A stretch of DNA of 5,090 nucleotides from Flavobacteriales bacterium (GTDB lineage: Bacteria > Bacteroidota > Bacteroidia > Flavobacteriales > Flavobacteriaceae). The notes under the pieces are model-generated. The model had not been told where the DNA came from, did no database searches, and saw only the letters and a program-made list of their open reading frames with translations. The DNA is taken from NCBI GenBank assembly GCA_027031025.1, contig JALVEJ010000040.1, forward strand, positions 1 through 5,090, in the 5' to 3' direction. This document shows positions 1-5,090 of the stretch, one piece after another (position 1 is the stretch's first letter; each line of letters begins with the position of its first letter). The position numbers were made by a program, and so were the translations under genes.

Positions 1-1050
1 CCAATCAGCACCTTCGTTATATAATTTAGATGTGGTATCCGTGGCATGAAAAATATGATGTGTAACGGCTTGCGTCGTGTATATCCACATAGCAAACAAA
101 GCAAACCACGTAAAAAATTGTACCCAAGCTAATTGTTGCATGGTTTTGGGCATACTCATCAAATCTGCATTGATTTGGGTAAAGGCATTAGAAATGCCTT
201 TTCGCATAATCAATATTGTAAGTAAAAATGAAAAACCGGCTAAAATTAATCCACCTGCTAAAATAAATAAAGCTTTATCCAAATCGTTTTTCACCAAATA
301 CGCCCAGAAAAGAGTGCCAATAATAAGAAATAACCAACCGGCTTTTTGCAATTTGGATTGGATATTATCAGAATGATTATCCGGAATGGCAGTTTTTTCA
401 TCATTTTGATGAAAAGCAGCCATTTCTTCGGGGGTGTATTCTTTGGACTTAAAAACCGTCCATAATATAGTTGTCAGAAAAACAAAACCACCAATGTAAA
501 ATGACCACTTGACCGAATCGGGAATGACTCCTTCGGGTGCCGTATTGCTAATATTAAACACATTAGTCAGCAACCACGGTAAAAAAGAGCCAACTACTGC
601 CCCAACGCCTATAAAAAAACTCTGCATGGCAAAACCTTGCGTACGTTGTTCATCACTTAAATTATCCGCTACAAAAGCCCGAAAAGGTTCCATAGAGATA
701 TTAATGGATAAATCTAAAATCCAAAGCATCAAAGCCGCTACCCACAAAACAGGCGAATTGGGCATGATAAACAAAGCTATTGTAGACAAAATTGCCCCGA
801 CTAAAAAATAAGGCCGCCGGCGCCCGAGTTTGGTCCAAGTGCGGTCGCTCATATAACCGATAATGGGTTGTACCAATAAACCGGTTAACGGCGCTGCAAT
901 CCACAAGATGGGAATATCATCAATTTTAGCACCCAAAGTTTCAAAAATGCGGCTGACATTGGCATTTTGAAGGGCAAATCCGAATTGAATCCCGAGAAAT
1001 CCGAAACTCATGTTCCAAATTTCCCAAAAGGATAGTTTTCTTTTTTTCAT
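1..1050 (-). CDS. MFS sugar permease, GPH/SLC45-like (3' end beyond window)
   Basis: An inner-membrane sugar carrier, probably a proton symporter for maltose or a related oligosaccharide. The frame runs unbroken from the ATG at 1050-1048 to the window edge, giving 350 residues (MKKRKLSFWE... to ...LYNEGADW) and lacking the C-terminal part. The loop after the second membrane segment carries the signature DRTWTKLGRRRP at residues 69-80, the RxGRRRP form of MFS motif A found in the sucrose/maltose SLC45 and GPH carriers. EPFRAFVAD at 121-129 resembles the conserved RA-LAD motif of the same carriers. Hydrophobic segments lie near residues 17-33, 47-66, 81-97, 100-119, 141-165, 183-200, 237-253, 259-282 and 308-325, with a polar central loop at about 201-235. 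No Shine-Dalgarno sequence precedes the start. It lies on the same strand as the LacI gene, 525 bp downstream of it, a gap enlarged by a mobile element. Family is well supported; substrate is inferred. Confidence 0.93.
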   Translation of the reverse strand, partial: MKKRKLSFWEIWNMSFGFLGIQFGFALQNANVSRIFETLGAKIDDIPILWIAAPLTGLLVQPIIGYMSDRTWTKLGRRRPYFLVGAILSTIALFIMPNSPVLWVAALMLWILDLSINISMEPFRAFVADNLSDEQRTQGFAMQSFFIGVGAVVGSFLPWLLTNVFNISNTAPEGVIPDSVKWSFYIGGFVFLTTILWTVFKSKEYTPEEMAAFHQNDEKTAIPDNHSDNIQSKLQKAGWLFLIIGTLFWAYLVKNDLDKALFILAGGLILAGFSFLLTILIMRKGISNAFTQINADLMSMPKTMQQLAWVQFFTWFALFAMWIYTTQAVTHHIFHATDTTSKLYNEGADW

Positions 1051-1130
1051 ATAAGAACTATTTACATTATATAAATGTCATTTCCTTTTGTTTTAAAATA
1101 AATTTAAACCGGAAAAAGACAATAGTTAAA

Positions 1131-1155
1131 TTTTCAAAGTAGAAAACTTTGAAAA
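1131..1155. repeat. Perfect 10-bp hairpin upstream of the permease
   Basis: TTTTCAAAGT (1131-1140) and ACTTTGAAAA (1146-1155) are perfect reverse complements separated by five bases (AGAAA). The dyad lies 81 bp upstream of the permease start codon. It is too AT-rich for a strong intrinsic terminator and has no central CG, so it does not resemble the operator at 2714. It could be a protein-binding dyad or an mRNA leader stem-loop; its function is unknown. Confidence 0.5.
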
Positions 1156-1160
1156 ATGGT

Positions 1161-1201
1161 GTGAAGTAAAAATGTAAACAGTCTTATATCAACTGACATG
1201 G
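1161..1201 (+). repeat. Degenerate copy of the susC leader (copy 1)
   Basis: The first 19 bases, GTGAAGTAAAAATGTAAAC (1161-1179), are identical to 2786-2804 in the susC leader. After a diverged AT-rich spacer of 8 bases here and 11 there, ATCAACTGACATGG (1188-1201) matches ATCAATTAACATGG (2816-2829) at 12 of 14 positions. Weak similarity, including a run of seven A, may continue to about 1240. The orientation matches susC, so it is opposite to the permease and lacI genes around it. A partial duplication of the susC leader or a shared regulatory element would both explain it. Confidence 0.75.
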
Positions 1202-1240
1202 CAAATATAAGGTATTTTTTGGATTAAAAAAATGACCAAA

Positions 1241-1250
1241 TAATAAGACA
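1241..1250. repeat. Target site duplication, left copy
   Basis: TAATAAGACA abuts the left terminal inverted repeat of the 298-bp element and is repeated exactly at 1549-1558, abutting the right one. A perfect 10-bp direct repeat placed precisely outside two terminal inverted repeats is the expected footprint of transposition. Confidence 0.9.
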
Positions 1251-1548
1251 CAGGGCAAACGCACCATATGTGTATTATTCTGGAATACCATAAAATATTA
1301 ATACAACCATGTAAAATATTTACAAACCCCTTAATATCAGCTCCGTAGGAGCTATACTGTTTGTAGCAAAATAAATTAATGATAACAAATACCTCCGTAG
1401 GAGCGACCTGTAACATGTACTATTGATAATTTTATTAGGTCGCCCCTATGGGGCTTTATCGAATTGTAATGGTATTATGTTCTACAAACAGGACGCCCCT
1501 ACGGGGCTAAAAGAAATATTTTAATTTTTTTATAGTGCGTTTGCCCTG
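1251..1548. mobile_element. 298-bp MITE-like non-autonomous transposable element
   Basis: The ends are CAGGGCAAACGCAC (1251-1264) and its exact reverse complement GTGCGTTTGCCCTG (1535-1548). With one mismatch the inverted repeat extends to 18 bp. The element is flanked on both sides by the 10-bp direct repeat TAATAAGACA. It encodes no transposase: the only frame of any length, 75 codons on the minus strand starting at 1416, runs through the internal palindromes and out past the left end, so it is not a gene. It is therefore most likely a miniature inverted-repeat element mobilised in trans by a full-length insertion sequence elsewhere. A 10-bp duplication would suit several groups of the IS4 superfamily, but I cannot assign a family from the termini alone. 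The core at 1339-1508 holds four palindromic repeat units. Removing the element and one direct repeat would restore a 217-bp lacI-permease gap. Confidence 0.88.
1339..1508. repeat. Four REP-like palindromic units in nested inverted array
   Basis: Four copies of a short unit with consensus near GCYCCGTAGGRGC, followed by a GACCTGTTTGTAGAA-like tail. Units 1 (AGCTCC-GTA-GGAGCT, 1339-1353) and 2 (CTCC-GTA-GGAG, 1393-1403) point right. Units 3 (GCCCC-TAT-GGGGC, 1442-1454) and 4 (GCCCC-TAC-GGGGC, 1495-1507) point left. The tails also pair: CTGTTTGTAG (1357-1366) with CTACAAACAG (1482-1491), perfect over 10 bp, and GGAGCGACCT (1400-1409) with AGGTCGCCCC (1437-1446), 9 of 10. The block could fold as one large nested cruciform or RNA structure as well as four small hairpins. 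From memory, similar CTCCGTAGGAG / GCCCCTACGGGGC palindromes recur between genes in many Bacteroidota genomes. Confidence 0.85.
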
Positions 1549-1558
1549 TAATAAGACA
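1549..1558. repeat. Target site duplication, right copy
   Basis: TAATAAGACA, identical to 1241-1250, directly adjoins the right terminal inverted repeat. It ends 17 bp from the last base of the lacI stop codon, so the insertion lies just downstream of lacI without disrupting it. Confidence 0.9.
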
Positions 1559-1575
1559 GACGAAGTTTTGCAAAT

Positions 1576-2604
1576 CTAAGAAGTCTTCCGGGTAGATTCC
1601 CTTTCTACTAAATTAGTAGGAATAATAACAGATTTAGGCGTATTTAGGCTTAATTTATCTTCAATTTTTTCGAGTAATATTTCCATAGCTTTTTCTCCCA
1701 TTTCAAAGCCGTGTTGCGCAATGGTTGACAAACTGGGTGTGGTGGATTTTGAAATGAAACCGTCAGTAAAACCAATCACCATTAAATCCTCCGGAACTTT
1801 TAATTCCCGTTGTGCAGCCAATTTTAAAGTCAAAGCGGCATATTTTTCATTGACGGCAAAAACCGCATCGGGCATGGGGTTCAGGTCAAATAATTTGGCA
1901 ATTTGGTCTTTGATTGACGCCCGTTCATCAATGTGAAAAATTAAATTGCTGTCCAATTCATAACCGGCTTTCATTAAAGCTTTTTTATAACCCTTCTCTC
2001 TATCAGCTCCCACACTGATATGTGGTGGCGTCGTTAAAATGGCAATTCGCTGTGCACCTTTATCAATCAAATGTTTGGTTGCTTTATAGCCACCTTCCAC
2101 ATCATTAATGGTTACTTTATTGACATTTAATCCGGACGGCGCACGATCAAAAAACACTAAGGGGAAACCACGGTCTAATAAATTTGAAAAATGCATAAAA
2201 TTATTCTTTTCAAAACTTTGTTTTGCCAACGAAACCAACAATCCATCGACATAACCATTTGTCAATAAGTCTGTCATTTGCCGTTCCTTTTCCCATTCAT
2301 CATTAGACATGGTAATCAACAATTTATAGCCGGCATGTGACGCATAATTTTCTGCCCCGCTAATAACCCGCGAAAAGAAGTGATGCACCAGTTCGGGAAC
2401 AATCACCCCAATAGTCATGGTGCGTTGTCGTTGCAAGCTAACCGCCAGATTATTAGGCTTGTAACCGACTCCATTGACATAATCCAAAATACGTTGTTTG
2501 GTTTCCGGGCTTATTTCATCGCTATTATGCAATGCTTTGGAAACTGTTGAAACGGAAACGCCTAAATTAGCGGCAATGATTTTTAAGGTTAATTTTTGTG
2601 GCAT
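1576..2604 (-). CDS. LacI-family transcriptional regulator
   Basis: A complete 342-residue LacI/GalR-type repressor, the usual length for the family, controlling sugar uptake genes in response to a small sugar ligand. The N-terminal helix-turn-helix spans about residues 5-26 (LTLKIIAANLGVSVSTVSKA), followed by a third helix (SPETKQRILDYV) and the YKPN..A.SL hinge at 48-57, whose Leu57 is the residue expected to wedge into the central CG of an operator. From about residue 62 (TMTIGVIVPEL) follows the periplasmic-binding-protein-like ligand domain, with FFDRAP, DVEGGYKATKHLI and PDAVFAVNE typical of the family. The ATG at 2604-2602 has an AGGA six bases upstream, on the minus strand at 2614-2611. 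The gene diverges from susC across a 263-bp gap holding a matching operator, so autoregulation together with control of susC is likely. Ligand is inferred as maltose or a maltodextrin from context only. Confidence 0.96.
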   Translation of the reverse strand: MPQKLTLKIIAANLGVSVSTVSKALHNSDEISPETKQRILDYVNGVGYKPNNLAVSLQRQRTMTIGVIVPELVHHFFSRVISGAENYASHAGYKLLITMSNDEWEKERQMTDLLTNGYVDGLLVSLAKQSFEKNNFMHFSNLLDRGFPLVFFDRAPSGLNVNKVTINDVEGGYKATKHLIDKGAQRIAILTTPPHISVGADREKGYKKALMKAGYELDSNLIFHIDERASIKDQIAKLFDLNPMPDAVFAVNEKYAALTLKLAAQRELKVPEDLMVIGFTDGFISKSTTPSLSTIAQHGFEMGEKAMEILLEKIEDKLSLNTPKSVIIPTNLVERESTRKTS

Positions 2605-2713
2605 AATAAATCCTAAAATTTCAAAAAGATATTAAAAACAAGTCATTTAAAATCATAAGTCAACAAAATCAATTTTTTTGATTTTTTCATAAAAATACAA
2701 AATTTAACAGTTT

Positions 2714-2729
2714 ACGAAAACGTTTTCGT
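2714..2729. promoter_or_regulatory. LacI-family operator, perfect 16-bp palindrome
   Basis: ACGAAAACGTTTTCGT is a perfect even palindrome centred on a CG step, the shape bound by LacI-family dimers whose hinge leucines insert at the central CpG (PurR and CcpA sites look alike). It lies 109 bp upstream of the lacI start and 138 bp upstream of the susC start. The adjacent gene encodes a regulator with the matching hinge, so it is the obvious binding protein. Whether binding represses or activates susC depends on the unmapped promoters. Confidence 0.85.
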
Positions 2730-2785
2730 GTATAAAAACTGATTTTTGTTAGTTTTTTGTAAACTTTTTTAACTACATTTAAAAC

Positions 2786-2829
2786 GTGAAGTAAAAATGT
2801 AAACTTTATTATAATATCAATTAACATGG
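2786..2829 (+). repeat. susC leader repeat (copy 2)
   Basis: GTGAAGTAAAAATGTAAAC (2786-2804) and ATCAATTAACATGG (2816-2829) form the better-placed copy of the element also found at 1161-1201. It lies 39-82 bp upstream of the susC start codon, in the probable 5' untranslated region or core promoter. A tandem GTAAA is visible inside it (2791-2795 and 2799-2803). Its position suggests a promoter or leader function, which would make the copy at 1161 the displaced one. Confidence 0.7.
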
Positions 2830-2867
2830 TAAAAGAGAATTGTTAATTAATCAAAAAAATCAAATCA

Positions 2868-5090
2868 ATGAACCATTTAAGATTATGTTTCTTAGCATGG
2901 TTACTAATCATTCCACTATTGTCTACGGCTCAGATGACTATTAGCGGTATAGTAACCGACCAAAAAACCGGTGAGCCCTTACCGGGTGTTAATATTTTGG
3001 TTGTAGGTACAAAAAACGGCACTGCTTCTGATTTTGACGGAAAGTTCCGTTTACAAAATGTTCCGGAAAATGCCAAAATAGAATTTAGTTATGTCGGGTA
3101 TAAAACTATAATTTTACCGGCACGTCCTGTAATGTCTGTTAAATTGCCGGAAGACCAGGAAAAACTAAAAGAAGTTATTGTTGTGGGTTACGGTAGTAGC
3201 AAAAAATCGGATTTAACCGGTTCGGTTGACAAATTAACCCCTAAAAATTTTGAAAAAGGACCAATTACCAGTGCCACCAGTTTGTTAACAGGTAAAATAG
3301 CAGGTGTATCAGTAACAGCGCCAAGCGGTGCGCCCGGGGAAGGCGCCAAAATCAATATTCGCGGGCTGAGTTCGTTATCTTTAACTAATGATCCTTTATA
3401 TGTCGTTGATGGTGTCCCGATTGGCGGCGGGGTTTCAGGGTCAAGAGATAATTTAAATTTTGTCAATCCTAATGACATTGCTTCCATCGTAATATTGAAA
3501 GATGCTTCTGCTACGGCAATTTACGGGTCAAGAGCGGCTAACGGTGTCGTATTAATCACAACCAAAAAAGGCAAAAACAGAAATTTTAAATTCAATTATT
3601 CCTTACGCCAATCTTTCTCTATGCCATATAAATATGTTGATGTGTTAAACTCATACCAATTTGAAAAACTCGTCAACGATACCGGTGATGCAGCAGCTAC
3701 ACAACGCTTGGGAATGCCCGACCCCAATAATCCGGGGCAAAGAATTATGCATCATACCAATTGGCAAAAACAAATATATCAATCCGCCATAACCAATGAA
3801 CATAATTTCAGCGCAACTGGCAATCTTTTTAAAAGTTTACCTATTCGTTTCTCTGTTGGATATATCAATCAAGATGGTATTTTGAAAACAGACAACTTTG
3901 AACGCACAACAGCAGCTATAAATTTAAATCCCAATCTGCTAAAAGATCATTTAAAAATTGCCATTAATGCTCGCGGCATGTATACCGAAAATCAATTTGC
4001 CAATCGGGGTGCTATCGGTTCTGCTATATTATTTGACCCAACCAAACCGGTTTATGATACCAATTCGCCTTATGCCGGGTATTTCAGTTGGATTGATCCT
4101 AATACCAATAGACAATACAATTTGGCCCCTACCAATCCGGTTGCTTTGGTGAACCTAACCGATGATTTTTCTTTTGTGAAAAGATTTGTAGGTAACGCCA
4201 AATTCGATTATAACCTACACTTCTTTACCGACCTTACTGCTACATTAAATATAGGTATCGATAAAGCCGAAGGAAACGGACACAGTATTTCGTCACCCGA
4301 TATGCCAACCAGTGATGCCAGTTGGCAAGGTGTTCATAACAAATATTCCAGCGACAATACCAATAAATTGCTCGACACCTATTTAACATATAAGAAACAA
4401 AGCGGCAAACATGATTTTACACTCATGACAGGTTATTCATATCAGTCTTTTGAGTATAACAGCAGTTTTTATGACGACTACAAAAAACAACATGGCGCAC
4501 CGGATTTTAATCAAATTGATAAATCCCGTCAAGTTTTATTATCATACTTTGGACGTTTAAATTATAAATTTAATGACAAATATTTGTTAACTGCAACTTT
4601 AAGAGCTGATGCATCTTCCTTATTAAATCCGGAAGATCGCTGGGGCTATTTTCCTTCGGTTGCAGCAGCCTGGAATATTCACAAGGAAGATTTTATGAAA
4701 AACAGCATTTTTAACGTGTTAAAACTACGCATCGGCTATGGCGAAGTCGGGAATGTCAACGGACTAGCACCTTATAAATATTTGACGCGTTACCAACAAA
4801 GCACCAGCACAGCCCAATACCAATTCGGAAGTAATTATTATGTGACTTACCGACCGGAACCTTTCAATAAAAATTTGCGTTGGGAAATTGGTCAAACGAC
4901 TAATATCGGGATAGATTTCAGTCTTTTGGATAGCCGTTTAAAAGGTTCTGTTAATTTATACAACAAAGAAACCAAAGATTTGATTATCTGGGCATTAGTT
5001 GATCCATTTACCAACTTTGGCAATCGTGTTGAAACCAATGTTGGGAATATGAATAATAGAGGGGTCGAATTTGAGTTAAGCGGTTTAATC
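2868..5090 (+). CDS. SusC-like TonB-dependent outer-membrane receptor (3' end beyond window)
   Basis: The outer-membrane beta-barrel of a SusCD glycan importer, energised by TonB. It is open from the ATG at 2868 to the window end, giving 741 residues of a family usually near 1000. Residues 1-21 are a signal peptide (MNHLRLCFLAWLL..., cleavage likely after STA before Q22). A carboxypeptidase-regulatory-like domain follows at about 24-94 (ISGIVTDQKTGEPLPGVNI, DFDGKFRL, SYVGYK). Then come the EVIVVGYG junction at 102-109 and the plug, with GKIAGVSV, INIRG, PLYVVDGVPI and the SusC hallmark LKDASATAIYGSRAANG (AIYGSR at 217-222) and ITTKKGK. The remainder is barrel, with late-barrel motifs RWGYFPSVAAAWNI and LKLRIGYGEVGN. 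It is divergent from lacI and preceded by the operator. A susD gene is expected immediately downstream but lies outside the window. The maltodextrin substrate is inferred from neighbours. Confidence 0.97.
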   Translation, partial: MNHLRLCFLAWLLIIPLLSTAQMTISGIVTDQKTGEPLPGVNILVVGTKNGTASDFDGKFRLQNVPENAKIEFSYVGYKTIILPARPVMSVKLPEDQEKLKEVIVVGYGSSKKSDLTGSVDKLTPKNFEKGPITSATSLLTGKIAGVSVTAPSGAPGEGAKINIRGLSSLSLTNDPLYVVDGVPIGGGVSGSRDNLNFVNPNDIASIVILKDASATAIYGSRAANGVVLITTKKGKNRNFKFNYSLRQSFSMPYKYVDVLNSYQFEKLVNDTGDAAATQRLGMPDPNNPGQRIMHHTNWQKQIYQSAITNEHNFSATGNLFKSLPIRFSVGYINQDGILKTDNFERTTAAINLNPNLLKDHLKIAINARGMYTENQFANRGAIGSAILFDPTKPVYDTNSPYAGYFSWIDPNTNRQYNLAPTNPVALVNLTDDFSFVKRFVGNAKFDYNLHFFTDLTATLNIGIDKAEGNGHSISSPDMPTSDASWQGVHNKYSSDNTNKLLDTYLTYKKQSGKHDFTLMTGYSYQSFEYNSSFYDDYKKQHGAPDFNQIDKSRQVLLSYFGRLNYKFNDKYLLTATLRADASSLLNPEDRWGYFPSVAAAWNIHKEDFMKNSIFNVLKLRIGYGEVGNVNGLAPYKYLTRYQQSTSTAQYQFGSNYYVTYRPEPFNKNLRWEIGQTTNIGIDFSLLDSRLKGSVNLYNKETKDLIIWALVDPFTNFGNRVETNVGNMNNRGVEFELSGLI

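Larger units (their letters stand above)
1051..1240. other. Permease upstream region (no gene)
   Basis: AT-rich non-coding leader of the permease on the minus strand. It contains a small imperfect dyad (ACATT at 1064-1068 and AATGT at 1074-1078), a longer perfect hairpin at 1131-1155, and from 1161 a degenerate copy of the susC leader. I found no match to the Bacteroidota promoter pattern (TTTG at -33, TAnnTTTG at -7) that I would trust, and no CG-centred LacI-type operator. The permease may therefore be read from the lacI transcript, or from a promoter I cannot recognise. Confidence 0.5.
2605..2867. promoter_or_regulatory. Divergent lacI-susC control region
   Basis: This 263-bp AT-rich gap separates two divergent start codons and should contain promoters for both. 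It holds an AT-only-loop dyad (AAAATCAA 2665-2672, TTGATTTT 2678-2685), the LacI-type operator at 2714-2729 and the susC leader repeat at 2786-2829. GTTTAC at 2710-2715 and GTAAAC at 2759-2764 and 2799-2804 recur through it. The nearest promoter-like strings for susC, TAGTTTTT at 2750 and TACATTTA at 2774, each match seven of eight positions of TAnnTTTG but lack a well-spaced -33 element, so I make no firm promoter call. The susC start is preceded by an A-rich stretch without a Shine-Dalgarno sequence. Confidence 0.65.

Noticed and set aside
77..811. Plus-strand open frames at 77-376 and 509-811
   Set aside because: They lie antisense to the permease, whose frame is unbroken and matches its family throughout; their products look like no protein.
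701..904. Minus-strand open frame at 701-904
   Set aside because: It is an alternative reading frame within the permease gene and has no family features.
1189..1416. A 75-codon minus-strand open frame across the mobile element
   Set aside because: It crosses the left end of the element and is built from the palindromic repeats. Its product has no recognisable domain, and such frames arise by chance from these repeats.
1339..1508. CRISPR-like array
   Set aside because: The units alternate in orientation, their spacing is irregular and there are only four; this is a palindromic repeat cluster and not a direct-repeat array.
1721..1936. Plus-strand open frame opposite lacI
   Set aside because: It is an antisense shadow of a well-supported LacI coding sequence.
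2665..2685. AT-only dyad AAAATCAA / TTGATTTT as a terminator
   Set aside because: It lies between divergent start codons where no transcript should end, and it contains almost no GC; it is noted only as part of the control region.
2826..2846. A six-codon leader reading frame (MVKENC) just before susC
   Set aside because: It has no ribosome binding site and no meaningful peptide content. In the other copy of the repeat the frame does not keep the same length, so chance is the better explanation.
3188..4152. Open frames at 3188-3487 (minus) and 3958-4152 (plus)
   Set aside because: Both overlap the SusC coding sequence in other frames and show no domain of their own.

Overview
This AT-rich window looks like part of a Bacteroidota chromosome, most likely a flavobacterium. 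The gene types support this (a SusC-type TonB-dependent receptor beside a LacI regulator and a GPH/SLC45-like sugar permease), and so do the A-rich start regions without strong Shine-Dalgarno sequences. The combination is typical of flavobacterial polysaccharide utilisation loci for alpha-glucans such as maltodextrin or starch. The substrate is inferred from context, because no glycoside hydrolase or SusD gene lies in the window.

Layout: (1) 1-1050, minus strand: an N-terminal sugar permease of the major facilitator superfamily, cut by the window start after 350 codons. (2) 1051-1575: a 525-bp gap holding a perfect hairpin, a degenerate copy of the susC leader, and a 298-bp transposase-less mobile element. 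The element (1251-1548) has 14-bp perfect terminal inverted repeats and is bounded by a perfect 10-bp direct repeat. It contains four small palindromic repeat units arranged as a nested inverted repeat. (3) 1576-2604, minus strand: a complete LacI-family regulator. (4) 2605-2867: the divergent control region, with a perfect 16-bp LacI-type operator and a susC leader that shares 19 identical bases with the 1161 region. (5) 2868-5090, plus strand: a SusC-like outer-membrane receptor, cut by the window end after 741 codons.

How the genes probably work together: SusC (with a SusD expected downstream) imports oligosaccharide across the outer membrane. The permease carries a small sugar across the inner membrane. 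The LacI protein senses a sugar and controls the divergent promoters through the central operator. Two points stand out. One is the clean mobile-element insertion 17 bp after the lacI stop codon, between the regulator and the permease. The other is that a transcript reading from lacI into the permease would carry a stretch complementary to the susC mRNA leader.
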